From: Paramecium pentaurelia
Taxonomy: Eukaryota; Ciliophora; Oligohymenophorea; Peniculida; Parameciidae
Direction: 5' to 3'
Assembly: GCA_905183005.1 (NCBI GenBank)
Contig: CAJJDO010000132.1
Location: 186,001 to 250,000 of the forward strand
Length of the DNA stretch: 64,000 bases
Of this stretch, positions 1-11,369 are shown one piece after another. A program made the translations under genes and the position numbers. The stretch's first letter is position 1; every line of letters begins with the position of its first letter. The notes below the pieces were generated by a model. The model saw nothing but the letters and a program-made list of their open reading frames with translations, was not told the DNA's origin and did not search any database.

Positions 1-1476
1 AACATGATTAAAGAATCTTCATTTTTATTAGATTATTTAGAATCAAAATAATTAGTTATTTTAACATAAGTCAAAAGTGATCTCAAATTATTAAATTATT
101 TAGCTTTACAAGATGAATCTAAATAAATAGATAATAGAATTGGTATTATCTTAATTACAGGTACCTATAGTAGTGGTAAGAATAAATTTGCTTAATCTTT
201 GTAAAGATATGCAAGTGATTTTAATCAAAAAGCATAGGTATTGAGTTTCAGTTTATTGGAATAATCAATTTTAGATGAAGAGGGATGGCTCAATAAATTA
301 GAAAATCAATTAAAATATTCAAAAGAGTAATGTATATGTGTTATACCATTTTATTTGTCTATTGATATTATAGTGCATTAATTATGTAATGGAAAACTTA
401 GTTAATATGTATATATTAAGAATGTAGTTAATAAAATCAATATTAATAATATTTATTAAAATGAGAATTGCTAACCTATGTAAAGTTATTGATATCTTTT
501 TAGTGATAATTTAATTAGTCAAAGTCTACCTGGTTATTGTTAATTTACAATTTTAGACTCTTTTGGAAATGAGGAATCTGAAGTTGAAGAATATTTTAAG
601 ATCTTTAGAACTGTATGTATTAAATCTAATATATTTCGTATTACAAATAATATGATCTAATCATCTGTAGCTAAAGAAATATATTAATGTACATCATACA
701 ATTCAACTCAAAATATATTTCTTAGAAGCAAATTGGCATCATATAAAAGTCAAATAGTTTCATATCAAAAAGTATTTATTCATAATTCTATTCCTTGTAT
801 GAAAACATTCAGAAAAATCTTAAGAGAACTCTTTAAGACTTCATAATCATAAAAAGTATAAACAGCTAATTATGATAAACTTTCTGAAATTGATAAATTC
901 ATTTTTAGAGTTAAAGAATTCAATTCTCCATTAAAACCATAATTATCATATCTTAAAGCATTTCTCAGATTTGAAGGTTAATTAGATAAATTATATGAAT
1001 ATACATCCAATAATAATTATATTGTTGAAAGACAAGTCAAATCTGTCAATATTCTACTTAAAGAACAATTAATTAATGGTACTAAACTTTAAATACCTTC
1101 TTATGTTGGTTGGGATACTCATTCTAATTTAGGGTTTTTTATGGTTGGTTAAAATATATCAAAAGATATTTGTTAATAATATATAGGAGAATTAATATAA
1201 AAAATGAAACCTTTATAAGCTTTACTGACTAAGAATGATTTATCAAAAGAAATTATCAAAGAAATTGAATTTTAAAATAGAATCATTGGATTAGAGAATG
1301 GAGAATTTTATGATGGTCAATTTATTAGAAATCAAGATGGAGAAATCTTAGAACATCATCCAAAATTAGATATATTTATTTAAGAGTATTTAAATATTCA
1401 AAATCAAAAGATAATTGAATAGAATAATTAAATATAATAAGAGTGGAATAATTATTTAAATGCTCTTAAGTGTTGA
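1..1476 (+). CDS. P-loop protein, possibly DNAAF9/Shulin-like (5' end may lie outside)
   Basis: The frame is open from the window edge to TGA at 1474, about 480 residues. It contains a P-loop-like motif GTYSSGKN near residue 55. A 24-nt GTA...TAG intron at 480-503 contains an in-frame TGA, so it must be spliced for the frame to continue. The C-terminal part has a conserved-looking block beginning YVGWDTHSNLGFF and an acidic/Gln tail. The combination of a GTPase-like N-terminal region and this kind of C-terminal block reminds me of DNAAF9 (C20orf194; Shulin in Tetrahymena), a factor that packages outer dynein arms. That match is from memory and weak. An ATG at position 4 could be internal or the true start. 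It could equally be an unrelated P-loop protein. Confidence 0.6.
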
Positions 1477-1485
1477 GATATAATA

Positions 1486-1962
1486 ATGTTTTATCAGTAT
1501 TTTTTATTAAAATAAATAAGTTTACATATAAAACAAATTCAAAAATCATCTAACGTCAATATTGGTTTATTCTATACAAAATAGTATCCTTTTAATAATT
1601 TTTAAGTGCAATTAACATTTGAGATCTAATCTAAAGATTTCTTCACTTCTTATAAATGTGTTGACAATTTAGTAGGTTTTAATACCTAATCAGTTGTACT
1701 TTCTGATTAAGAATCCTTTTTATCTAATTTCTTAACTAATGATGCATCTGTAGTTTTAATGATCCATGTAGTTTAATCATTAGAGGAATCTTACTATTTA
1801 AATATTATAATATATAATTACTTTTTTAAGGGATCTATTATTAGTCTAAGATTTAGCAATGGAAACAGGAGAATTGTTAGCATTAGGAGAATGATATGTG
1901 AATTTTTTTCTTATATCAATTTATTAACTACTTTATACACTATGTTAAGATTATTACTATGA
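1486..1962 (+). CDS. ORF in the same frame just after the TGA at 1474; continuation or separate small gene
   Basis: Only 9 nt after the upstream stop, an ATG opens the same frame and reads about 105 coding-looking residues (a balanced stretch containing NNFQVQLTFEIQSKDFF) up to roughly 1800. After that the composition becomes AT-rich and hydrophobic until TGA at 1960. A second frame at 1830-1894 encodes an alternative tail ending in ETGELLALGE before TGA at 1892, so an unrecognised intron or frameshift near 1800-1850 is likely. No normal intron removes the TGA at 1474. Either this is the C-terminal half of the upstream protein, interrupted by a stop, or it is a distinct gene with almost no spacer. 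I do not recognise the protein. Confidence 0.4.
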
Positions 1963-1997
1963 TATAATATTAATATTTACTTGATTTAATTTATTTC

Positions 1998-3151
1998 TCA
2001 TTTATTATATAGAAGTATAATATTGTAATTAAAGTACTTATTTTTCAATTTTAGCTTACAAATTAGATATAATTCTTTAACAGGTTTCTGCTTATTAATA
2101 TAAAACAGTTGAAAGTTCTTAATTTTGTAATTTTAATTAATGTTTTTTCTAGAAAGTATTTAAAAAATCTTACTTTAGATATATTAGATACTTTGTTTTA
2201 AAGATTTTCTATCTCTAATTTTTAATTCTCTATAGTCTTTTCATATTGGATTAATTTACGCTCATCTGTTTTAAGCTAATTATTATCAATATCTATCCAC
2301 CTTTTATCGTTACTTAAACATTCATCCATTCCTTAACTATTATTTAGTCTAGAAGTAAAAATTTCAAATTAGTTTGAATTGAAAAAATCATGAACTTAAT
2401 CTTATTAACTTTATTTCATTGATTATTATTACTAATATGATTCTAGAACACCTAAAATTACATTGAAATTGTTGTACGTTTAAGTTCATTAAGTTCTTTT
2501 TCTGTATTATTTAATTTTGATTCAAGAATATCAATTTCTCTTTATTATGATTCTATACATTTAGTTTTATCTAAATTTGTGAAGCTTGTAATTTTATGTA
2601 TTTCAACTATTTAATATTTTGTTTAATATTTCTCTAATCTGTTTTAGAATTCTAAAATCATTTGTTCTTATAAGATAGCTGATGATTTTTCAAAGTATTC
2701 ATAAAATTGTTTCTCTACTTATGAGATGGCACAATCTTAGAGAATCAACTCAAAATTTTTCTTATTATTTTATGGATTTTGATTTCCTTGATTTTATACA
2801 TTATTTATATATCATACCTTATTATTTGAGATTTTTTAAACTTTACTATAGTTGTTGATTCTCTAATTATGCTTCAGATAATTAGGATTAGAGTTTAACA
2901 ATCTACTGTTTATAATCATCCTGTTAAATTGATTATTAAGATTAATTTTATTATTGTTCTATTCTATATAGAAGTAAAGCATTTTTCTTTTCCAATTCAT
3001 CGTTTAGCTATATTTATTTATTTACTTTTGGATATACCTAAATGGCATTTTTCAATAGAAATCTGAGCCTTTCAATCGTTCTTTATTCATCATTATATGA
3101 GGTGTTTCCTTTTTTATTATTTTTTGGAGTATTATTTGTAGACACAAACAT
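1998..3151 (-). CDS. Coiled-coil protein of unknown function
   Basis: The start is ATG at 3149-3151, opening MFVSTNNTPKNNKK. A 30-nt intron near 3005-3034 joins the first exon to a long Gln/Lys/Glu-rich segment with heptad-like spacing, for example EKELNE and ERKLIQYEKTIENQ-type stretches. This predicts a coiled coil over most of its roughly 360 residues. A 25-nt intron lies near 2140-2165 and the frame closes at TGA 1998-2000. The exact total of introns is not settled, because the simple sum is not a multiple of three. It lies head-to-tail with the RING gene on the same strand, about 180 bp downstream of it. No catalytic domain is visible. A cytoskeletal or scaffold role would be a guess. 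Confidence 0.6.
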
Positions 3152-3332
3152 TATATTAGATAAGAATTATAAAATTATAATTATGAATAAAATAATGAGA
3201 TATTTCATAGGATTTATATTAATTTTATATTTTAGATTAGATATTAAATATAAAAATAATAATCTTAGATTAGATATAGATATTAAAAATTAACATAATC
3301 CTTATATTAGATATTAAATATAAGATATAATA

Positions 3333-4461
3333 TCAAACTTATAATCTCAATAGACATTCTTGAATAAATGTTTTGGTATCTTTAATAATGTAATAGACTC
3401 TTATCAATTCATCAAATTGTCTATTTCTATAGACAGCTTCTGTATCACAAGAATCACATTTATATTTATAACATTTTTCACAACAAGAATGTCCACATGG
3501 AATATAAGTTCTAGGTTTTTCAAATAGATTTTAGCATCTACAACATCGAAGACTTAATTTGAGTTCAGTCTCCAAAACTTCTATTCTCAATAAATGTTTC
3601 TAGATTTAATTTTCTTATGCAGATTTATCAATTTAATGATTCTATTAAATTAATTTTTCTTTTAGAGATTAATTCTAAAATAATAATTATTATAAGATAG
3701 ATTTATCTTATTAAGAGTCGATATTTAATTTTGGAGATACTTCATTAGGTAAAGTTTACAAAGTTTTTTTGTTTAATTCTTAACGATCTTTTAACTATTT
3801 TTTAAGATTGTCTAATTAATTTTGAAGATTTGAAATGACATTATTCAATTAATCAATTTATGAATTGTAATTTTTAATTGAGATGGATTACTTTTTGATA
3901 ATTTAATCTTATTCTTCAAGTTGTAATAACAATTACTAAATAGATTATTGATTTTGTTCTTTAGAGTTCCTGTATGAAAATTATATTTTCTATATATTAT
4001 TTATATTAATAGTATTGTCTTCAGCAAATAGAAGTTCGTATTAATAAATTTATTTCAATTTAAATAGTAAATCATCATACCTTGAATCTGTTTCTATAGT
4101 TTTTCCTTTAGTTAGAATAACTTTTTGAGATTATTTATGTAATTCATCAATTTTTTGATCATAATTTCTTTTTGTAATTTTTTCATTCAATTATTAAAGA
4201 TCTAATTATTGCTGCAAAATAATAATAGATAGTTACTTTAAATTTTGAACATTATGTACATGAAGGTGGAGAAGTTATCTTCATTACAAATGATTTATTT
4301 GTTTAAACATATTCTAGTTGTTTTTATAAAGATTCAATTTAAGATTTTAAAGAGTAAATATCATGATGCTCACTTTTTTATAATAGCATCCTTTTTTAAG
4401 AGGTGTCAGGAGTTATAGCAGTTGGTCTTCTTTTTTACAGATTTCTTAAATTAGGTAGCAT
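3333..4461 (-). CDS. Coiled-coil protein with C-terminal RING-type zinc finger
   Basis: About 367 residues starting MLPNLRNLQKRRPT at 4461. A 25-nt intron near 4196-4220 interrupts the N-terminal part. The middle is Gln/Lys/Glu-rich and strongly heptad-like. The last 70 residues hold a cysteine/histidine cluster: CCRCQNLF, then PCGHSCCEKCYKYKCDSC. This matches the C-x2-C...C-x-H-x2-C-x2-C...C-x2-C layout of a RING finger. Proteins of this design are usually E3 ubiquitin ligases in which the coiled coil drives dimerisation or target binding. That role is inferred from the family and no substrate can be named. The TGA stop is at 3333-3335. Confidence 0.7.
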
Positions 4462-4561
4462 TTTTACTTATTTTTAATTAAAAATTAATGAGATGAAACT
4501 TATTGATATGTAATATAGGAATTAATTCAATTAAAAATATATAAAAATATTAATAATATAT

Positions 4562-5290
4562 ATGTTTAACAAAAAGAAACTTTTACAAAATATTATAGAA
4601 CTCTATTATGATTAAGTAGAATAAATGGAATCAAATTATGAAATTGATAATAAATAAGCAACTAAAATACAATCATATTATAGAATGTATGTGTTACATA
4701 AATCTTACAAAAAAAATCAAAATGCAACAATTACAATTCAAAAATATTGCAGAGCTTATCTTGCAAGATAATTAGTAAAATAGAAATTAAGTGAAAGTAG
4801 AAATAGAAGAAATGTAATTATTATTTTCATATTTCATTAGATTATATATTTATTTCATTAAGCATAAACAATATAAAGATATTTCAGAGGATATATATAT
4901 CGTAAATATGTTCATGATTTTTACTTAAGAAAAAAGTAACTTGAATTAATGAATATTAAAAATCAAAACTTTTTACAAGAATTACGTTCAAAAGCTGAAT
5001 AAGAAAAAGAAGAAGAAAAAATAAGACATGAATAAGCTGCCAAATAAGAATTCATGAAATTAGCTATTAATTTACATCATTTAACATCAACTAAGTCTCA
5101 ACCTGGAATTTATAAGCCTCCATTTGCAAAAGAAAATCCAAAAGCTTTTGATATTGAAGTTGAAACTTAATTAAAAATTGCATTTCAAACTAATGTATAA
5201 TGGAAAACTTAAAAAAGAAGTGGAAGTGCCCAAAGAGCAGTCACAAGTTAAGGATTCAGAATAAGACCATAATCATAGAAACTCAAATGA
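4562..5290 (+). CDS. SPATA17: IQ-motif protein, SPATA17-like
   Basis: 233 residues after removal of a 27-nt intron (4814-4840). Three IQ-type calmodulin-binding motifs occur in the first 130 residues (cores IQSYYRMY, IQKYCRAYLAR and IQRYFRGYIYRKY). A charged helix follows, then a conserved C-terminal motif around YKPPFAKENPKAFD. The order of three IQ motifs followed by a PPF motif is typical of SPATA17, an axonemal protein expressed in sperm and in ciliated cells. Human SPATA17 is longer, about 360 residues. Calmodulin binding at the axoneme is known for the family and inferred here. The gene converges on the DHHC-like gene with only 30 bp between stop codons. Confidence 0.75.
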
Positions 5291-5320
5291 TTTAATATAA
5301 ATATATTATTTTACTGTAAT

Positions 5321-6056
5321 TCAAAACACATATAATACTATTAAATTGATTAGAAACAAAGGCAAAAATAGGATACTGAGGTAGTAATAGAATAAATTGC
5401 CTTATCCAATACATCTTCCTAAAAAATTGCTATGATGATGAAACTCTCTTATGCATACATTACAAGTCTCACAATGATATGTGTCTTTTCTATAATGAAC
5501 AATTTCACATATCTATTATATATAGATAAATAATAAATACTTAACAATTATTATGTCTATTGAGTGTTTCTTAAAGGGAAGTATTAATTCCAGGATTGAT
5601 AAGAGCTGCAATAATATACCCTAAAAGTTCTAACACATTTATTATTATTGTAATGCAAAATTATATGGTTTTTTATTTAGGTTTTGTAAATTGAAAATAT
5701 GTAATGACAAATAGTGCAATAATTACAAATAGATTGATTATCCATTATGGACTAATTGCAAATATTGGTTCATCATTAATGAAAATTAAGGGAATATAAT
5801 TTCCAAAATGTCTTTTCCATTCTTTTATTTTAGTTAATTTCTTTCTAGTTTCTTCATCTGAATCTTAATCAAAATATTATTCTTCTTCTTTCATTTTATT
5901 AATTTTCATTTCTATTTATGAAATCTCAGAATCATCCAATTCTTTTTCTATAGGTTTCTTTGAATCTTCTATATTGTATTTTATATCTTCTTCATCAAAT
6001 TCAACATTCATATCATCATCATCATCATCTTACTTTTCAAAATACTCAAAATCCAT
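5321..6056 (-). CDS. DHHC-family (palmitoyltransferase-like) membrane protein with altered catalytic motif
   Basis: 235 residues starting MDFEYFEKQ at 6056 and followed by an acidic N-terminal region. Two membrane segments (about 110-130 and 138-160) precede a Cys-rich stretch YHCETCNVCIREF. Then come the residues where DHHC should be, reading HHHS, followed by NFLGRCIGQGN and a further hydrophobic segment. A 28-nt intron (5513-5540) is placed just before the Cys-rich part. In active enzymes the Cys of Asp-His-His-Cys forms the acyl intermediate; here Asp is His and that Cys is Ser. The protein therefore probably binds zinc and sits in a membrane but may lack S-acyltransferase activity. The full family CRD has more cysteines upstream than are visible here. 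Confidence 0.75.
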
Positions 6057-6131
6057 AAAGTAATTATTTTACTAAATGAGATTGAAAAAAATAATTAAGT
6101 TTATTTTTCTTTTTTATTAATAACCTTAATA

Positions 6132-8413
6132 ATGTTTAGAGAAACAAGAGTAAATAATAGATTGGAATAAGATAAAAAGGTTAGACAGAATTAAATTTCA
6201 GAATTGATTAAAATATTTGAAGAAGATTAAATACAAACAGATGTTGCTTAATAATTTTCGAATTAGCTTGAATAAGCAGCTTTTGAATTATCAGGTGGTG
6301 AGAATACTAGAGAGTATAGAACTAGATTAAATACAGTCAAAATTAGATTAAATGGCACCAAAGGTAAGTTATTATTACAAATTTAGGACAATTTATTCGA
6401 TAGGTTCTATTGTAAAATATTATGACTCCTTTAGAGTTGATGGCATTTGATATGTCTAAGTTAAATGAAAATTCAATCCAAACATTCTTAGAACAAAATA
6501 ATAGATAATTTCCTCAAAAGAATGTCTCCAATAGATTAGTATAGAGAATAGTTATGGATAAAGATCTTTCTTAAAATTCTAATGAAAAACAAAAGGAATC
6601 AAATAATGATTTAAAAATTAATTCATAATAACAATAAAAAGAGTAAGTTAATGTAGAAAATTTTAATTAACTTGACTAAAATAAACCTACTGAATTGATA
6701 CAATCTGAAATTAAACAATAAAATATTGAAGAACATCCTCAACCAATAACAGAAACAGAGAAAATTGATTTTGCTCCTTAAGAAGAACCCATTTAATAAT
6801 TTGAAGAATATATCGATTATGTATAAATTATATATTATATTTAGAGTTTTGAATATAATCAAAAATAAAGAGATTTTGTTGAAGGAAATGATTTTCCTAA
6901 TATTGAAGAACTATAAATTAATGAAATCAAATAAAATAATTTATAAGATGATTAATTTGGAAATAGTCCATTGCCTTCTGACAATGTATTAAATTAAGAA
7001 TTTCTCTAAGATGATCCTTAAATAGATGGACCTAAAGAAAATGTTTAAACTGAAATTTTAGATTCTTAAATATAAGAAGAAGAATAAAAATATTATGATC
7101 ATGAATGTAGTTTTTAAATATAGGAATAATAATTAATAAATGCTAAAAATCAAAATGAAATTTTAGATCAATAAGTAGATCATTAATTAGCTGAATTTGC
7201 AGTTCAAACAAATGTGTAAAATGATAATATTCAAAAAGATTAATAAAATCATATTTAGAATCTAAAATAAGAAACCAATAACATTCATACTCATCATTTT
7301 GAACAATAAATATATTAAAAAGTTATTGATTAACATTAATAATAACATATTAAAGATATTTAACAATAAAAATAAGTAAATATTGAATAATTACCTCATA
7401 ATTATGAAGAATTTTTTAATTTTATTGATAAAAGAGATTTATAATATGAAAAGTAAATAAATCAATTGATAGATTAAAATAAAAATTTAACAGAATAATT
7501 TTATAAAATCTAAATAGAAAATTAAGTTCAATAAGAGAATTTGGAAATTTAAAACCTTAACTGTTAAAATCTTATTTAATAATTAATCAATGAAAATAAT
7601 ATTTTAAAATTAACTTTTTAATAAAATGAATAACAACAACAATAATTACTTGCCCATTTAAAAGAATTATCATTAATAGAAAAGGCTTAATTTTAATAAG
7701 TTTATTAAAATTAATTATCTAATCAATAAAAACACAAAGAATTTTTAGAATAAATTAGATTTAATTTAGATTATAGAAAAGATACTGTTCTTAAATTAAA
7801 ATAATCTAATTCTATAAGTATTAATTTAGATGATGAGATTGGTTAGATATAAGATCTTTTAGCCAAATAATATATGTTTGAACATAATTATTAAACAAAT
7901 TCTTAAACAAATGAGATTCAAACATTCAATCAATAATATTGGGCATCTGAAAATGATGCTTAGACTATTGGTACTATGGTTAATGCAGATTCTGGTTCAA
8001 CATAAATTCGTAGAAATAAAGAAGCTTTGAATACAGAAATTTAAGAAGAAGTTGAATAATTCTAAGTTTAAAGTGAAGCTCATAATATTGGAGATACAAA
8101 TTAGACTAGATCTTATTAATAATAAATCATAGAGAACAATTCATTTAAGAATTCTACTTAGGAATAAACTAATTAGGAAAAAGAACAATAAATAAATGAT
8201 TAATTTTAAAATAAGAGAATAAATAATATCAAATAAAATGATTTAGATGTATAGGATATAAATAATGGAGAAGATTAAATTTTATAAGATAATCAAATGT
8301 TTAGATAGATTAAAAGTACTAATCAAAATAAAGGAAGTGAAATTTAAATGAATTAATAAAGGAAAAGATAATAAGTAAAACGATCTAATGTTCCTGAATC
8401 ATTATTTGATTGA
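6132..8413 (+). CDS. Gln-rich protein with TFIIS central-type domain
   Basis: 744 residues after two short introns (a 23-nt one near 6363 and a 24-nt one near 6819). Residues about 55-105 (TREYRTRLNTVKIRL, then GQFIRQVLLQNIMTPLELM) look like the TFIIS central domain (TFS2M). That domain is found in the elongation factor TFIIS and in PHF3/DIDO-type proteins that bind RNA polymerase II. The C-terminal zinc ribbon of TFIIS is not visible. The remaining 600 residues are rich in Gln, Asn and Glu, largely coiled-coil-like and low complexity, with most Gln encoded by TAA. A nuclear role with RNA polymerase II is inferred from the one domain. Stop TGA at 8411. Confidence 0.65.
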
Positions 8414-8633
8414 CAATGAAATATTGAATAATTTATACCAATAGAAAGAATTGTGTGTATATTATGAAATACCTCACATAATTGTGTAAGTTTTTCATTA
8501 ATTTAAGTTCGAATTCTAAAATATATCTAGATTATAATTTTTTATATTGTTTCTTTTAGTATTTTTTATAAAGTAAAGTAGTTCAAATCTTAAATAAGTA
8601 TTTTATTGTCCAATATTAATATTTTATTAAAAG

Positions 8634-9167
8634 ATGTCTTATAGAAAACCTAAAGTTATACATCCAGAGACTGGAAATGGATATGAAATAAGAGGATTTA
8701 TTGAACCAACATTCAAAAGAGTTTCTCATTGTCACAATGATGATGACATTGATGTTGATATTCCAAATGGGGATCTTGAATTTGGTAAGGTGATGTATGG
8801 TTAAGCATGTGCTGGTTGTCATGATTTAGGTATTTATTTAAATCTATTTTCAAAGATAGTGATCTTGATTAAGGACCAGCTTTGAGAAATGCTTTTTTAA
8901 GAAGATTGGGATCAAACAAGAAATTTTCTAATTATGGATGGGATTTAAGAGCAAGAAGATTGTATTGGACAAGAAAATTATTATGGGATTTCTTATAAAA
9001 TCCAGAGAAAATGTTTTTAGATACTAACATGCAATTTGATGGAGTACTTTGAATTAATATATTTTTAGATTCAAGACCCAAGAACTCTAGGCAGTATAAT
9101 TGACTATATGTAATATTTAACAGTGTATACTTACGATCACAGAGGATCAAAAAGACCTATCTTTTGA
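8634..9167 (+). CDS. Cytochrome c (divergent, N-terminally extended)
   Basis: 160 residues after two introns (26 nt at 8830-8855, ending AAG, and 25 nt near 9051-9075). The heme-binding motif CAGCH is preceded by LEFGKVMYGQA, equivalent to the GxxxF helix of cytochrome c. After it come a GPAL loop, WTRKLLWDFLQNPEKMF and the probable axial methionine in NMQFDGI, ending with a SIIDYMQYL helix. This is the full order of a class I mitochondrial cytochrome c, the electron carrier between complex III and complex IV. A roughly 48-residue hydrophilic N-terminal extension before the core is longer than in animals or yeast. The flanking spacers are AT-rich. Confidence 0.85.
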
Positions 9168-9416
9168 AACATAATCAAATATATATATATATGCATAGCA
9201 TTAAAATTTTAATATATCTTTTATATAAAAAGTCAGGCAGTATTTTATTCACAAATAAACAATGTAAAATTATAATTATTATTAATCATTTTAAAAATTC
9301 TATATTATTACATTAATATTTAGGAATAATGGTAAAAAATAAGATTTTAAAAATTACAAATATTTTATATAATAAAATGCTTTATATAAATATAATATGC
9401 TAATAGCATAATAAAT
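9168..9416. other. AT-rich intergenic spacer
   Basis: About 250 bp between the cytochrome c stop and the convergent stop of the next gene. It is nearly pure A/T with ATAT runs. I see no gene or clear signal in it. Confidence 0.6.
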
Positions 9417-9971
9417 TCAATTAATCCATTTGTTATCCTATTCTATTTTGAATTCTGGAATTGAAATAGGTGTAGGTAAATTATACTATTCTTGAATTAT
9501 TTAAATATCAGATATATTAGTGCTTTCATTTGATAAATAAATATTATAGGATTCAAAAAAAGATTGTAATCCAAAATCTTTTATAATTCTTTTTGTCTCC
9601 TAAAATAAATTTTAATTAATCATTACTTTATCTAAATTTTGAATCTTTGATATATAGTTGTAAGTTATTTTCAAACATATTATATATTTTAAAATTGCAA
9701 TATAATTATCAAATAAGTAAAAAAAGTTCCCTTTGTGCTTTTAAATCTCAATATTTGCTTTATAAATACTCTCTTCATCCTCCTTCTAATCTATTTTTAT
9801 GATGCGTATATTTTTCATAAATCTTAATTCTTCTTTAGTTCTTGTTGTTATAATTAGATTAATTTTCTTATCATCAATAAAACTTTTTAATTAATCTTAA
9901 TTGATTTCTTTTTCATTAGATATTAAATAATCAAAATTTATAAAGGCAACGGTTGTGGAATTTATATTCAT
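9417..9971 (-). CDS. Hypothetical protein
   Basis: A continuous frame of 184 residues from ATG at 9971 (MNINSTTVAFINFDYL) to TGA at 9417. It has coding-like composition but no motif I recognise, membrane segment or signal peptide. A 27-nt stretch near 9610-9640 begins GTAATG and ends TTTTAG and could be an intron that keeps the frame; removing it would shorten the protein by nine residues. It is convergent with cytochrome c. Confidence 0.5.
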
Positions 9972-10084
9972 TGTCAAAACCTTCTCTTATAACATTCTTG
10001 CTTATATTATTTATAATAAAAAATTAAATTTGATTATTATTAATTTTCAACTTTCGCCTAAAACCGTTCATTATTTTTTTTTAA

Positions 10085-10300
10085 TCAAACAGAACTAAAT
10101 TATTAAATAAGTTTGGCCAATAACAATATCCCATATTCTTGAATAATTGGATCTTGTAAATATATACCAGTAAAAGTAATATCTAAAGGAAGTGAATTAA
10201 GATTATTTTAGTTATAGTAAGACATAAACTTAATTTTCTGAATCTATTATATAATAAGAGTACTGAGATTATGGATTATTAAATTCTTTCTAAATTTCAT
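10085..10300 (-). CDS. Short ORF, hypothetical; possible remnant
   Basis: 71 residues from ATG at 10300 (or 43 from an internal ATG) to TGA at 10085. The last 35 residues (around LPLDITFTGIYLQDP and YGILLLAKLIQQF) look protein-like, while the upstream part is poor and no plausible 5' exon is visible before the next gene. It may be a very small gene or the decayed 3' end of one. I cannot assign it. Confidence 0.3.
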
Positions 10301-10471
10301 ACTAAGTTATTATAAATAATTAAATTTTCTAAATAAAATTTGATTAAGTTCAAATATTAAAATTCAAGTTAGTCCTGCTTCTTAAATAATATTAAAATTA
10401 GATTATTTATAGACTTATGTATTAAAAATAAAAATGAAATTTTAATATAATATTTAAATTTTAATTAGAAA

Positions 10472-11145
10472 TCATTATTGTTTTAGTATCGAGCTTTGAA
10501 TGAATCTGGATTAAATCTTTCTAGCTTATTAGGTTTATTAGTCTATTTATATCTAAGAACCATATATTTTAGTCCAATCTATTTAATTCTTTCTGTTTAA
10601 ATCTGGTATTGCTTAATCGATTATAGAAGATTTTTGTGATTAAGATTTTTGACTTGATATTGATAAATTATCTTAAAAATTATTCTAATTCAATTAATTT
10701 TACTCTTGTATTTCCTAATATTAATTTTTAAATACTTTTTATACACGTTCCTCATCCCAATAATAAAGATGCTTCAAATAGTGTTTAAGAACTTTTATAC
10801 TCTTTTACATGCTGCTTTCACAGTAAATAGCAACTGAACATTTTTTTATTTTAGTCCAAAACTCTTTTTAGAAAACATATTTACATGTAAGAATAATCTT
10901 GAAGATTCTAATTGATCCTATAAATTTATATGTATGTTTAAATAGTGTATTCCATATGCTTTCATGGATTGATCATTATCAATGCAATTTATAATAGCAC
11001 TTATATTATATTATTTTAAGCTCTCTAATGTACTTTCTATTTAATCAATAGTGGTTGTTTTCTCTAAATTGCAAAAAGGATTAACAAATTCTTATTCAAC
11101 AACATAGAGATTAACTCTTTCATCTAGTCTAAATGCAATGTACAT
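10472..11145 (-). CDS. Dual-specificity-phosphatase-like protein with degenerate active site
   Basis: 216 residues after one 23-nt intron near 10863-10885. The N-terminal 60 residues follow the DSP layout: a short strand, an ESLKQYNISAIINC segment, a loop, then YLNIHINLQDQ. The P-loop position reads VAIYCESSMQKS. The family signature is HCxxGxxRS. Here His is Tyr, Gly is Ser and Arg is Lys; only the nucleophile Cys and the last Ser remain. The C-terminal half is Gln/Ser-rich and probably disordered. By family logic it may be a pseudophosphatase that binds phosphoproteins or lipids without turnover. It is transcribed divergently from the USP gene, with about 225 bp between starts. Confidence 0.6.
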
Positions 11146-11369
11146 TTATTTTATATTAATTATTTACGTTGTTTTAATTCTAACTTAAAGACTAATGATA
11201 ACAATTTAAATTATAAAAACCATTCTATAATTCAATTAATAAACATAATGTAATTAAAAATACAGATAAAATATATATATATATATTTGAACAATATAAT
11301 TCCATCTTATCTTCTTTTCTTATAATTATTATATTTCTATATTAATAATTACAATAAAATAATATTGAA

